From contig NZ_CP042467.1 in the NCBI RefSeq assembly GCF_007993755.1, positions 310,001-374,000 of the forward strand: 64,000 bases of DNA. The letters run 5' to 3'. Made by a program: the position numbers and the translations under genes. Source of the stretch: Microvenator marinus. GTDB taxonomy: Bacteria; Myxococcota_A; Bradymonadia; Bradymonadales; Bradymonadaceae. Below the pieces are notes generated by a model. The model was not told the origin of the DNA. It made no database searches and saw only the letters and a list, made by a program, of their open reading frames with translations. Each line of letters begins with the position of its first letter. Positions within the stretch are counted from its first letter, which is position 1. Below, one piece after another: positions 18,386 through 27,714 of this stretch.

Positions 18386-19210
18386 TCATTGCGCCGTTGG
18401 CAAGCAAACTCGTTTCTCGCCAAATCGTGTAGCGCATTCTTCGGGGTCATCAAAAGCATCACATGCGCTTGAATCCTGACAGCGCCAGCCACTTAAGTAT
18501 CGACAATCAGCATCAGATTCACACCCTGGGAAGCAAGATTCTGTGCTTGTTTGAGGGATCTGCAGACAGGTAGCGGAATCCTCGCAAGGGCACTTTGATG
18601 TGCACACCCCGGGAAAGAGCGTCTCAAGGCCCTCGACCTCGGTGGAGCATTCGAGCAAACCGGGGCATTCCAAAGTACTGTCACAAATGCTGCCCAAATC
18701 GGGGCTACAAATTTTAGCGCCCGTAGAGAGTGTGATGCAGGATCTTCCAGATTCGCAGGTTCGTGTCTCATCGCACGCATCCACGCAATAGAACTCCTCA
18801 GATCCACCTATACAAAGTCTTCCACTGGCACATTCCAGATTCGATCGGCAAGCCGACGAGGGCTCGATTGAGCCTCCGAGATAGCAAACTGATTCAGGAC
18901 GACCGGCCAGAGCAAGGCAGACCGAGGCGTCATCACAAAGGGAGTAGGGCTCCTCGCAAACGCGCATGCATCGATAGTTTTGACTGGAATCGCCGATGCA
19001 AAGTGCACCTTCCACACAGTCCTCTGGACCTGCGCAAGTCTCCCCGATTTGGCGTTGCTTATCCTGCATCATCGACATGTCTTCCCCGAGATCCTCAGGT
19101 GTATCCATGTCAGCGGTCCGGGGGGCGCCAAGGTTCTCTGTGCAGGCGCCAAGTGCCACGCTCAGACCGGCGATGAAAACTATCCGAAGTGCAATTGTCA
19201 GGGGCTTCAA
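18386..19210 (-). CDS. Cysteine-rich secreted lipoprotein
   Basis: About 274 residues from TTG 19210, which gives a compact signal peptide (ALRIVFIAGLSVALGAC) with lipobox and Cys about 24. Upstream ATGs exist in frame but would overlap the divergent serS gene and lengthen the signal peptide. The mature part has an acidic spacer (DMDTPEDLGEDMSMMQD) followed by Cys modules such as CAGPEDCVEGALCIG, like those in the proteins at 4083 and 39516. Surface-anchored, unknown ligand. Start choice is uncertain because no strong ribosome site is seen. Confidence 0.75.
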   Translation of the reverse strand: MKPLTIALRIVFIAGLSVALGACTENLGAPRTADMDTPEDLGEDMSMMQDKQRQIGETCAGPEDCVEGALCIGDSSQNYRCMRVCEEPYSLCDDASVCLALAGRPESVCYLGGSIEPSSACRSNLECASGRLCIGGSEEFYCVDACDETRTCESGRSCITLSTGAKICSPDLGSICDSTLECPGLLECSTEVEGLETLFPGVCTSKCPCEDSATCLQIPQTSTESCFPGCESDADCRYLSGWRCQDSSACDAFDDPEECATRFGEKRVCLPTAQ

Positions 19211-19253
19211 GGTCGTGGTATTCCGGGCCGGTCCTAGGCTTTGGAGCGCTCTT

Positions 19254-20528
19254 ATGTTGGATATCAAGTTCATTCGCGACAATGTAGACCTTGTTAAGCA
19301 GGGTGCCAAAAACAAACGTTTTGACGTCGATATCGACCGACTCATGGAACTCGACGTTCTTCGGCGTGAACTTATCACGGAGGCGGACTCCTCGCGTGCA
19401 CGTCGTAACGAGGTCGCAGCGGCGATACCACAAGCGTCAAAAGATGAAAAACCTGCTCTAATCGAGGAGGGTAAGACTCTAAAGACTAAGATTCAAGAGT
19501 TAGAAGTCAGATTGACTCAGGTAACCGAAGAGTACGATGCGCTCCTGCTGATGGTGCCCAATGTCGCGCTCGATGAAGTTCCGATCGGTGAGACAGATGC
19601 AGACAACGTGACCGTGCGTCTTGTTGGAGAGCCGAAGAAGCTCGATTTTGCGCCCAAGGATCATGAAGAGCTCGGGCTTACGCTGGGAATCTTGGATAAG
19701 GAGCGGGCGATTAAATTCGCAGGTGCTCGCTCGTATCTTCTTCGGGGCCCGGGCGCTCTCCTTGAGCTCGCCATCACTCGACTCGCTATGGATATCCTTG
19801 TCGAGGACGGATTCGAGATGATTCTCGGCCCTTTGATGGTCAACGAATCCGCCATGAAAGGCACAGGCTTCTTTCCTTACGGTAAAGAGGACACCTATCA
19901 CTTGGAGAAAGACGATAAGTATTTGATCGGAACCTCCGAGGTCTTTTTGGTCAGCCTTAATGCCGACGAAATCATTGACGAATCAAGGCTCCCTATATTG
20001 GTGGCAGGCTATTCGCCATGCTTCAGAAGAGAAGCGGGAAGCGCTGGCAAGGATACTCGAGGTGTCTATCGCGTTCACCAGTTCACGAAAGTTGAGCAGG
20101 TCGTGGTTTGCAAGAATGACCCCAACGAGTCTCGGGCTCTGCACGAGCGCATTCTTGGGAACGCTGAGAAGCTTATGCAGCGCCTTGAGTTGCCATATCG
20201 CGTTGCACTCGCCTGCACAGGCGAAATCGGCCTCGGGCAAGTTCTGAAGCATGAAATTGAGACGTGGATGCCATCTCGCGAAGGCTATTTTGAGACACAT
20301 TCCTGCTCGAGCCTCTATGATTATCAGGCCCGACGCTCCCAGATTCGTTGGCGTGATTCCGATGGGAAGATTCACTTCTGTTACACGCTCAACAACACCA
20401 TGATCGCGAGCCCGCGTATTCTGATTCCACTTTTGGAAAATTACCAAAACGCGGATGGGAGCGTGACGGTTCCCGAAGCACTTCGACCCTACATGCACGG
20501 AATCGAGCGCCTGGAGCCGAAGTCCTAG
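19254..20528 (+). CDS. serS: Seryl-tRNA synthetase
   Basis: A full-length 424-residue class II synthetase charging tRNA-Ser. An N-terminal antiparallel coiled-coil arm (residues about 27-100) is followed by the catalytic core with motif 2 (FRREAGSAGKDTRGVYRVHQ), the region SCSSLYDYQARR, and motif 3 (ASPRILIPLLENYQ). ATG 19254 begins the conserved MLDIKFIRDN and has GGAG 7 bases upstream. An open frame runs further upstream but overlaps the divergent lipoprotein gene and is not conserved in style. Confidence 0.97.
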   Translation: MLDIKFIRDNVDLVKQGAKNKRFDVDIDRLMELDVLRRELITEADSSRARRNEVAAAIPQASKDEKPALIEEGKTLKTKIQELEVRLTQVTEEYDALLLMVPNVALDEVPIGETDADNVTVRLVGEPKKLDFAPKDHEELGLTLGILDKERAIKFAGARSYLLRGPGALLELAITRLAMDILVEDGFEMILGPLMVNESAMKGTGFFPYGKEDTYHLEKDDKYLIGTSEVFLVSLNADEIIDESRLPILVAGYSPCFRREAGSAGKDTRGVYRVHQFTKVEQVVVCKNDPNESRALHERILGNAEKLMQRLELPYRVALACTGEIGLGQVLKHEIETWMPSREGYFETHSCSSLYDYQARRSQIRWRDSDGKIHFCYTLNNTMIASPRILIPLLENYQNADGSVTVPEALRPYMHGIERLEPKS

Positions 20529-20602
20529 CTTCGCTTGACCGCCGCCCCCGAAATCGTCAATCCTTAAGACCGTGTCTTACTTAGGTCTTTCCCAGGCTTT
20601 TC

Positions 20603-22552
20603 ATGCGTTTTGCGCTTCTATTCGCTTTGATCTTGGTTGGCTGTGCGTCCGAGGACGAGTCTCCCCCAGATGAATCGTCGCGCCAGGTGCAGCCCTTGAT
20701 CATCGGGTACAATCAGTCTCAAATCGTTTCTTCATCGGTTCTGACCTTCGAGATCTTGGGGACCGAGCGAACCGTTGCTGAATCAGCTGAGATCAAAGTT
20801 GAGGGCTACGATGGAGTGGGCCGGGAAGTCTCGTTCACGTATTTTGTAGCCGAGACCGACCGAGACGGAGATCAGGGCAATATTATTGTTCGCATGCCGG
20901 TTAACACACAGCTTTGGCCAGCTCTTGCGCCAAGCCCACAATCGATTTTCACCGGTAGTTTTGAAGTCGACCTCATCGACGAGATAGGCGTTCTTGGACG
21001 AGGAAGGCTTGACGGTCAACGCCTGGAGGCCTTTTCCGAGTTTCCTCCCAATCTGGATGCGTTCTCTCTGCCAGCGGCCTTTCCGGGGCAACTCATAGAG
21101 GTCACAGGCAAGAATTTTTTGCGACCAGAGGAGGGGGCAACCCTCGCTGTGGTGGACGGCGCTGTGACTTACTCAAACGGTGACACGCGCGAGGTCACAA
21201 GTGCGGAAATCGAGCTCGTTTGGGACGATAGTCGAACACGCGCCTATTTCCCGCTTCGCCCAGATGTTTTCGGGGTTCAAGTCATGAATTTCGATGGGTC
21301 TGTAAGCTTCTTGAATCGCCTGTCCAGCGCTCAGGAGTTTCCGGGCAACGCTCTCGAGAGCCTCGTGTTTGAGATGCAACCTCCATTCATTGCGACGTTT
21401 AATCCGGATGCTGGCTCTCGTGGTCAACTCATTCAGATTAACGGCCGGGGAATGGTCCCTAATGCCGACTCCGACGCATTCTTCGGGATGATCTTCCGAT
21501 TTGAGGGAACGCTTCGCTACGACGACGGAGAGTCGCTCAATCTTGAGGGAGAACGGGCGCTAGAAAGGAGTCCGGACCGCGTCTTGAACGATTCGGTAGC
21601 CGAGATGGCTGTTTGGTATGAAATTGTGGAGCGCCCGGGGCAGCTTGGACTCTACGACCTCACGGGCCTCGGCGCGAAACCAGGCGTATTCGAAGGTTCG
21701 ATCACGCCAATCGCTTTTGACCAATGGGGCGAGCAGATAGGTGAGGGATTTGTGGGTACCTTTGAGGTCTTGCCCACTAAGCAAATGGTCCACATCAAGT
21801 ATCTTCCATCGTTCTCAAAGGGCTTGGAAAAGTACGGGGTGCAAAACGTTGAGTTCGAGATTCGGCGCCGAATTCTTGAAGTAACCAATCGCGATTATGC
21901 CATGGTAAACGTTGAGTTCACCGAGGATGCGCCGACCCAATTCATCGATTTTGCAACGATCGAGATTGGTGGGCCAGACCCGTCTGGTGAGAACAAATTC
22001 GGCTACGACAACACCTGTAATGTGGTCACGCAGCGGTGCAAGGATACCGACAACCTATTTTTGGCGGATTACCTGGGCGGCGTAAATCGCAACAGCCAGG
22101 ACGAGTTCAGCACGCCTTATGGCGGGGTCTTCATCGAGTCTTTCGATTACTTCAGCAAGACCCTAAATCCCGGTGTGATTGATGCGTCGGAAGATTTTGA
22201 CCGGGTTTTGGGGCCTTTCATGCCAGCGCTTGGAGGAAGTCCCGTACGCGGAACCGAATGGCCGAACGGCGAGAGGTCAGCTCAGATTCAAGAGGCGATC
22301 CATATGATTGGAAGCGTGGTCGGCAACACGATATCCCATGAGATTGGCCACTCTTTGGGCCTCTCATTCTTCGACCAAGATCGCATTGTTCCTCGAGGAG
22401 AGTTCCACAACCGCACGCCTTGTGATGGGTGTTTGATGGACTCGGGTGGCGACCGCCCCTTTGTGGAGCGTGGCGAGTTGAATGGTACACAACCTCCTTT
22501 CTTTAACCCGAAGAACCAAGAGTATCTCTTGGAGATTCTCCCTTTGCCGTGA
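20603..22552 (+). CDS. Metzincin-like secreted lipoprotein lacking the third zinc His
   Basis: The 649-residue protein has signal and lipobox LILVGC (Cys about 14). The central region has IPT/TIG-like beta domains (LIEVTGKNFLRPEEG; LIQINGRGMVPN). The C-terminus holds HEIGHSLGLSF (579-589) and a Met-turn-like CLMDSGGDR (Met612). Metzincins need HExxHxxGxxH; here the last His is Phe, so zinc binding may use another residue (for example Asp591 or His602) or be lost. The next gene is a paralogue with an intact motif and overlaps by GTGA, so the pair is co-translated. Likely surface proteins; the target is unknown. Confidence 0.78.
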   Translation: MRFALLFALILVGCASEDESPPDESSRQVQPLIIGYNQSQIVSSSVLTFEILGTERTVAESAEIKVEGYDGVGREVSFTYFVAETDRDGDQGNIIVRMPVNTQLWPALAPSPQSIFTGSFEVDLIDEIGVLGRGRLDGQRLEAFSEFPPNLDAFSLPAAFPGQLIEVTGKNFLRPEEGATLAVVDGAVTYSNGDTREVTSAEIELVWDDSRTRAYFPLRPDVFGVQVMNFDGSVSFLNRLSSAQEFPGNALESLVFEMQPPFIATFNPDAGSRGQLIQINGRGMVPNADSDAFFGMIFRFEGTLRYDDGESLNLEGERALERSPDRVLNDSVAEMAVWYEIVERPGQLGLYDLTGLGAKPGVFEGSITPIAFDQWGEQIGEGFVGTFEVLPTKQMVHIKYLPSFSKGLEKYGVQNVEFEIRRRILEVTNRDYAMVNVEFTEDAPTQFIDFATIEIGGPDPSGENKFGYDNTCNVVTQRCKDTDNLFLADYLGGVNRNSQDEFSTPYGGVFIESFDYFSKTLNPGVIDASEDFDRVLGPFMPALGGSPVRGTEWPNGERSAQIQEAIHMIGSVVGNTISHEIGHSLGLSFFDQDRIVPRGEFHNRTPCDGCLMDSGGDRPFVERGELNGTQPPFFNPKNQEYLLEILPLP

Positions 22553-24483
22553 AATCCTACCTTTTCCCACTTCTGATTTGGCTTGCGCTTTGTGTGGGCT
22601 GCGCCTCAGGGGATCTTGAAGAAGGGCCAGAGCGAGAGCCTCAGGAATTTGTCGCGCTTCTTAACCAGACGGATGTACTCCCGAGTTCCATACTCAGCTT
22701 CGAGATCTTGAATTCCTCGCGGCGTGAATCGAGCGGAGCGCGGGTTCGGCTAGGAGGTATTCTCGATGGGGGCGAACGGTTCGAGGCCACGTATTTCGTG
22801 CCTGTGGACCGCGTCGGTTCCGCGGGAAACCTGAAGGTCTCCCTCGACGTCAACGAAGGACTTTTCGCTGAGATAAGTGGAGGGGAGGACCGCAGGTTCA
22901 CAGGTTCCATCGAGATTGAGCTCGACGACCCAATCGGACTCCTCGGAATCGCCTACGTCGAGGATATCCGACTCGATTTTCGAAACGATGCGACGCCGAA
23001 GAATGTGGAGCTTCCCTCGAACCTCTCGGGCTTTCCTGACCAAGAAGTGGTGATTCGCGGTGACGGCTTCCTAAGACCAGAGGAGGGCACAACCTACGCA
23101 CTCGTAACCCAAGGGCGTATGACTTATCCCGACGCTTCCTCAAGGGTCATCACGAATGCACGTGTAGCTCTAGAGTGGAACGGGGCGCGTGATGAGGCGA
23201 TTCTTAGATTGAGTCCCGCCCTTTTTGGAGTGCGCGTTGGCCAGTTTGAAGGAGAACTCGCGTTCGAAAGTGTGCTCCGCACGGGCCAAAAATTTAGTGG
23301 AACGCTTATTCCAGACACGCGTATTGCAATCGATCGGAGTCGGATTGAGTCGTTGGAGCCGAGAAGTGCCTCTCGGGGTCAAAAGGTCACCATCCGGGGG
23401 CGAGGTTTCGTGGTCCCAAATGACGCCCTTGGATACGGCATGTATCTGACCTACGACGGCACATTTACACCTAGCAACCCGAACATCCCGCCGCTTGTTT
23501 ATTCCGGAAACTCAGCGATCATTCGCGTGCCATTTGAGGTTTCAGACGAGAGTACGATCCTTCAAGACGTTTGGTATGAGATCTCGCAAAACAACCAAAT
23601 CACTGGACTGGGTGCGACCCCAGGTGTCTTTGAAGGGACGATTACCCCAACGTTGTTTGACGCGTCTTCGGAGCAAGCCGGGCAGTCGTGGCGGGGAAGC
23701 TTTGAGGTTACTTCAACTAAACAGATCATCTATTTGAAGTATCTTCCGGGGTTCACTCGCGCGCTTCAGAATTACGGACTGGCCAATGTTGAACATGCTT
23801 TGAAGGAAGCGATTCTGGAAGGCGTCAGCAGAGACTATGAAGACATTCATGTGGAAGTCCGCGACACAATTCCTCAAGACTTTATCGAGTTCACAACGGT
23901 TGAGATTGGTGGTCCTGACCCCAGTGGTCTGCTCAATTTTGGATACGACAATTCGTTTAATCAAGGTGGCAAGGATACGGGCAATTTATTTCTCGGCGAC
24001 TATCTGGGCGGGGTGAATCGTCACAGTCAGGACGCTGGTTTTTTGCCTTACGGTGGCGTGTTCATTGAGTCCTTCGTGATCTTTAGTCCCACGCTCTTTC
24101 CCGATAATTTTGGGACGTCTCCGGAGTTTGACCGAGTGATGGGTAAAGTGATGCCGTCTTTGGGCGGACAACCAGCTGGGCCCGACGACCTATCGGGAGA
24201 TCGTGCCGAAGAAGTTGGGGCGGCAGTATCGCTCCTAGCTAATCTAACCGCGCATACTGCCGTTCACGAGGTGGGACACGCGCTGGGGCTCGCTCACTTT
24301 CCGCCAAGCGTAGAAGGCCACGAGAAGAAGTTCCATAACGACCCGCCGGGCGAGGGTTGGATTATGAACTCTGGAGCAGACCGGCCGTTTGATGTTCGAG
24401 CGCAGTTGCCCGGCGCCCCTACGAGCCGCTTTAGCCCTCGCAATTTGGACTACTTGAAGTCGATTCTGGCTATGCCTGAGTAG
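22549..24483 (+). CDS. Metzincin-type zinc metalloprotease-like lipoprotein
   Basis: The 644-residue paralogue of the preceding protein has a signal peptide with lipobox CVGC. It has the same layout: two IPT/TIG-like segments (VVIRGDGFLRPEEG; VTIRGRGFVVPN), then a shared YLKYLPGF region, then a C-terminal zinc site HEVGHALGLAH (573-583) with Met-turn WIMNSGADR. All three zinc histidines and the catalytic Glu are present, so it could be an active protease on the cell surface. The GTG start at 22549 overlaps the upstream stop, and the ribosome site is weak, pointing to translational coupling. Confidence 0.83.
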   Translation: MKSYLFPLLIWLALCVGCASGDLEEGPEREPQEFVALLNQTDVLPSSILSFEILNSSRRESSGARVRLGGILDGGERFEATYFVPVDRVGSAGNLKVSLDVNEGLFAEISGGEDRRFTGSIEIELDDPIGLLGIAYVEDIRLDFRNDATPKNVELPSNLSGFPDQEVVIRGDGFLRPEEGTTYALVTQGRMTYPDASSRVITNARVALEWNGARDEAILRLSPALFGVRVGQFEGELAFESVLRTGQKFSGTLIPDTRIAIDRSRIESLEPRSASRGQKVTIRGRGFVVPNDALGYGMYLTYDGTFTPSNPNIPPLVYSGNSAIIRVPFEVSDESTILQDVWYEISQNNQITGLGATPGVFEGTITPTLFDASSEQAGQSWRGSFEVTSTKQIIYLKYLPGFTRALQNYGLANVEHALKEAILEGVSRDYEDIHVEVRDTIPQDFIEFTTVEIGGPDPSGLLNFGYDNSFNQGGKDTGNLFLGDYLGGVNRHSQDAGFLPYGGVFIESFVIFSPTLFPDNFGTSPEFDRVMGKVMPSLGGQPAGPDDLSGDRAEEVGAAVSLLANLTAHTAVHEVGHALGLAHFPPSVEGHEKKFHNDPPGEGWIMNSGADRPFDVRAQLPGAPTSRFSPRNLDYLKSILAMPE

Positions 24484-24508
24484 AGCTCGCGGATAAGTTG
24501 AAAACTCC

Positions 24509-24537
24509 TTGACTATCGTGCCTTCGGCCTTTATGGT
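24509..24537 (+). promoter_or_regulatory. Candidate sigma70 promoter for rpsO
   Basis: TTGACT (24509-24514) and TATGGT (24532-24537) are separated by 17 bases, leaving about an 85-base leader before rpsO. The hexamers match the consensus at 5 and 4 positions. Confidence 0.45.
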
Positions 24538-24624
24538 CCCGCCGACTCTGCATTTTGACTTTCTCTCCATGGGTGGGTTCGTCAGACAGAGTAGTTTAGA
24601 TACGCATTTTTTTGGAGTTATCCC

Positions 24625-24894
24625 ATGGCTTTGCATTCAGATATCAAAAACGAAATTATCGCCAAATTTGGCCGCGGTGAGAACGATACGGGTTCACCTG
24701 AGGTCCAGATCGCTCTTCTGACAGCTCGCATTCAGCAGCTTCAAGAGCACTTTGAAACACATAAGCACGACCACCACAGTCGTCGCGGCCTGCTTAAGCT
24801 GGTCGGACAGCGTCGTCGTCTTTTGGCATATCTTCGTAGCAAAGATATTCCGCGTTACCGAGAGTTGATTCAAGCACTCGGACTGCGAAAGTAA
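24625..24894 (+). CDS. rpsO: 30S ribosomal protein S15
   Basis: The 89-residue length is exact for S15. Family marks are [19 protein letters not shown], the [23 protein letters not shown] core that contacts 16S rRNA, and IQALGLRK at the end. It binds the central domain of 16S rRNA early in small-subunit assembly. A terminator follows directly and pnp lies downstream, the same rpsO-pnp order as in many proteobacteria. Confidence 0.98.
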   Translation: MALHSDIKNEIIAKFGRGENDTGSPEVQIALLTARIQQLQEHFETHKHDHHSRRGLLKLVGQRRRLLAYLRSKDIPRYRELIQALGLRK

Positions 24895-24900
24895 TTTTCC

Positions 24901-24927
24901 AGCCCCCGTCTTTCGGGGGCTTTTTTG
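24901..24927 (+). terminator. Rho-independent terminator between rpsO and pnp
   Basis: An 8-base-pair GC-rich stem (24901-24908 with 24914-24921), a 5-base loop and a TTTTTT tract. It should end most rpsO transcripts, with some read-through into pnp possible. Confidence 0.93.
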
Positions 24928-25031
24928 TAAGATTTTTTCGGGGCTGTCGCCTTTGCCAGGGAGGCAGCCTTTCCATGAAGGTGTGGTGGCTCAATTGTGT
25001 GCACACCACGTAGATGTAAGGATAGAGATAT

Positions 25032-27128
25032 ATGGCAATTTATAGAGAAGTGGCTCGGATCGGCGATCGTGAATTGATCATCGAGACCGGCCGAATGGCT
25101 CGCCAGGCAGGCGGGTCCGTGGTTGTGCAGTTTGGTGAGTCAATGGTGCTTTGCACCGCAACCGCAGGCGGAAAACGCAACCTTGGGTTCTTTCCCTTGG
25201 TTTGTGATTACGTGGAAAACCAATGGGCGGCGGGTTCGATCCCGGGCGGCTATTTCAAGCGCGAAGCGAAGCCGAGTACTAAGGCAACGCTCACGAGTCG
25301 TTTGATCGACCGACCAATGCGTCCTTTGTTTCCGAAAACTTTCGAAAACGAGACCCAGCTGGTCGCTTGGGTCATCTCGGCAGACCGTGTCAACGATACT
25401 GACGTTCTGAGCATCACGGGATGTTCGGCTGCGCTCATGCTCAGCGACATTCCGTTTGCCGGACCGGTCGTCGGTGTTCGTGTGGGTCGTGTCGATGGCA
25501 AGTTCATCGCAAACCCAACGTTCGAAGAGCGCGAGCGCTCCGAGATGGACATCGTGCTCGCTGTGACGCTTGACGCCATCGTGATGGTCGAAGGTAGTGC
25601 GAAAGAGACCCCTGACGAAATCATGATCGACGCCCTCGATTTTGGTCGTGACGCTGCCCAAGACGCCCTGCAAGCGCAGGTCCGTATGGCAGAAGCGATT
25701 GGAAAGGCGAAGACGGCTGTGGAAGAGGCTCCTAGCTTTCCGAAGCACGAAAAAGAAGTTGAAAAGCGTTACGCGAAGAAGATTGTTGCAGCACTCACCG
25801 TGCCCGACAAGCATGAGCGCTATGCTGCTATCAACGCCGTAAAGGACGAAGTCGTCGCGTACTACGAGGAGAAGGCGCCTGAAGAACTCGATGCCTATAA
25901 AGAGGCATATGGGAATATCCGCCGAAAAGTCTCTCGTGAGATGATTCTCGACGGAAAGCGCATGGACGGCCGTGGTCCGAAGGACATTCGTGATATCACG
26001 ATCGAACCTGGCTACCTTCCACGTAGCCACGGGTCCGCGATTTTCACTCGCGGAGAGACTCAGACCCTTGTGAGTGTGACGCTTGGTACCGAGCGCGAAG
26101 CTCAGCGCCTCGATACGCTTGAAGGTGATGAGACACGCAACTTCATGCTCCACTACAATTTCCCAGGATTCTGTGTCGGAGAGGTCAAGCCTTTCCGAAC
26201 CACAGCTCGTCGCGAAATTGGACACGGATTCTTGGCAGAGCGTGCCTTGACGGCAACGCTTCCGGACCTTCCAGCTGATTTCCCATACACAATCCGCATC
26301 GTCAGCGATGTTCTCGAGTCCAATGGTTCGAGTTCGATGGCTTCGGTTTGTGGCGGTAGTATCGCGCTTATGGACGCTGGAGTTCCGATTCCTCGCCATA
26401 CCGCTGGTATCGCCATGGGAATGATTAAGGAAGGGGATCGCTATCAGATCCTCAGCGATATTCTCGGTGACGAGGACCATCTCGGCGACATGGACTTCAA
26501 GATCTGTGGAACTGAGAAGGGAATCACAGCGTTCCAGCTTGATACGAAGATCAAAGGCCTCAATCGCGAGACCATGAATGCGGCGATCGGTCAGGCTCGC
26601 GCTGGAATTCAGCACATTCTGAATCTGATGACTCAGACGATTTCTGAGCCACGCAGTGACCTTGCAGACACAGCACCACGTGTTGTGAAGATCAAGGTTC
26701 CTGTATCCGCAATCGGTGCGGTTATCGGACAGGGTGGGTCGACCATCCGTGGCATCCAAGATGCTACTGGAACGACCGTGATGATTTCGGATGACGGAAC
26801 GGTCTCCATTTCATCGTCCAACGCTCTCAAGGCGCAACAGGCTATTGAGATTATCGAAGGCTTGACGGCTACGCCTGATGTGGGCGCCATCTACATGGGA
26901 ACAGTCAAGAAGGTCGTAGACTTCGGTGCTTTCATCGAAATCCTCCCAGGAACCGAAGGCTTGTGCCATATCTCCGAGTTGACCGAAGGTCGCGTGGACA
27001 GCGTGGACGACATCCTCAAAGAGGGTGACGAAGTTATGGTCAAAGTTCTCGAGATGGAGCGCGGCGGAAAGATTCGTCTCTCCAGACGTGCGGCGCTCGC
27101 TGAGAAAGGCGAAGTAGACCTCAACTAA
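25032..27128 (+). CDS. pnp: Polynucleotide phosphorylase
   Basis: The 698-residue 3'-5' exoribonuclease of RNA turnover has two RNase PH-like halves (the first with GGKRNLGFFPLVCDY, the second with HYNFPGFCVGE and SDVLESNGSSSMASVCGG) around a helical linker. A KH domain (IGAVIGQGGSTIRGIQ) and a C-terminal S1 domain (YMGTVKKVVDFGAFIEILPG) follow. AAGGA lies upstream of the ATG. The order after rpsO is conserved in many bacteria. A long open frame on the opposite strand is a shadow of this gene. Confidence 0.98.
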   Translation: MAIYREVARIGDRELIIETGRMARQAGGSVVVQFGESMVLCTATAGGKRNLGFFPLVCDYVENQWAAGSIPGGYFKREAKPSTKATLTSRLIDRPMRPLFPKTFENETQLVAWVISADRVNDTDVLSITGCSAALMLSDIPFAGPVVGVRVGRVDGKFIANPTFEERERSEMDIVLAVTLDAIVMVEGSAKETPDEIMIDALDFGRDAAQDALQAQVRMAEAIGKAKTAVEEAPSFPKHEKEVEKRYAKKIVAALTVPDKHERYAAINAVKDEVVAYYEEKAPEELDAYKEAYGNIRRKVSREMILDGKRMDGRGPKDIRDITIEPGYLPRSHGSAIFTRGETQTLVSVTLGTEREAQRLDTLEGDETRNFMLHYNFPGFCVGEVKPFRTTARREIGHGFLAERALTATLPDLPADFPYTIRIVSDVLESNGSSSMASVCGGSIALMDAGVPIPRHTAGIAMGMIKEGDRYQILSDILGDEDHLGDMDFKICGTEKGITAFQLDTKIKGLNRETMNAAIGQARAGIQHILNLMTQTISEPRSDLADTAPRVVKIKVPVSAIGAVIGQGGSTIRGIQDATGTTVMISDDGTVSISSSNALKAQQAIEIIEGLTATPDVGAIYMGTVKKVVDFGAFIEILPGTEGLCHISELTEGRVDSVDDILKEGDEVMVKVLEMERGGKIRLSRRAALAEKGEVDLN

Positions 27129-27131
27129 GGC

Positions 27132-27599
27132 TTATTCGCCTAGGTTGTGTGACTTTGGAGTTCCCGCAGCACCAAGAGAGGCATCAATGCGGTGGACTAC
27201 ATAGAGTCCGTCACAATCAGAATCACGGCGCGCCCATAGGGTGTAGATACCGTCGGACTTATCAAATCGAAATTGATAGACCGACGGTTTTTTTGTGTCC
27301 AAACCCACCATGCTCCAGAAGTCATCAGTATGCGGAAGCTTGCTGGATGCGCAGGGAAGGTCGCTTGGGTTCCAAGGAGTGGACTCGGGGAGGTTCTTGG
27401 GATCCTTCACCTCCGCGATCTTCTGAGAGAGCAGCTCAAGTGTTTCCGGCCCAGATTGTGCAATTTCGGCGGCCTGCATCTTCGGATAGTCAATCAAGTA
27501 GAATTTGAGGCCGCTCGCACCGGCGAGGATCGCTGCGGCGAGTATGAGAAACCGGACGAGAGGGCTCTTCAAGAGTGTTTGGTATGACGGGCGTTCCAT
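27132..27599 (-). CDS. Small single-helix membrane-anchored protein
   Basis: The 155-residue protein has one transmembrane helix near the N-terminus (VRFLILAAAILAGASGLKFYL) and a roughly 115-residue domain with two cysteines (PCASSKL; DSDCDGLY). The ending (FWSMVGLD, VYQFRF, YTLWARRDSDCDGLYVV) resembles the C-terminal beta region of pilin-like proteins, but no prepilin cleavage motif is visible. That resemblance is weak. It converges with pnp, leaving 3 bases between the stops. Function unknown. Confidence 0.6.
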   Translation of the reverse strand: MERPSYQTLLKSPLVRFLILAAAILAGASGLKFYLIDYPKMQAAEIAQSGPETLELLSQKIAEVKDPKNLPESTPWNPSDLPCASSKLPHTDDFWSMVGLDTKKPSVYQFRFDKSDGIYTLWARRDSDCDGLYVVHRIDASLGAAGTPKSHNLGE

Positions 27600-27714
27600 A
27601 ATTGAATCTATCGCAGTTCAGGGACGTTGAAACCGAATGTGCGGTAATCGTCTCGTAGAGTTGTGAGCGAGGGTTGTATTTGATAGCCTCTGCACCAATG
27701 AAGAGGAGGATAAC

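Noticed and set aside
20566-20589. AAGACC/GGTCTT hairpin after serS
   Set aside because: Six pairs with a 12-base loop and only a short T stretch; too weak to call a terminator.
24981-25009. Possible hairpin in the pnp leader (RNase III-type autoregulation)
   Set aside because: Only six bases pair cleanly around a 15-base loop, so a specific regulatory structure is not supported.
25140-26759. 539-residue open frame on the minus strand inside pnp
   Set aside because: It lies fully antisense to a certain gene, has no recognisable domain, and its His/Arg/Thr-rich composition is what the reversed codons of pnp would give.
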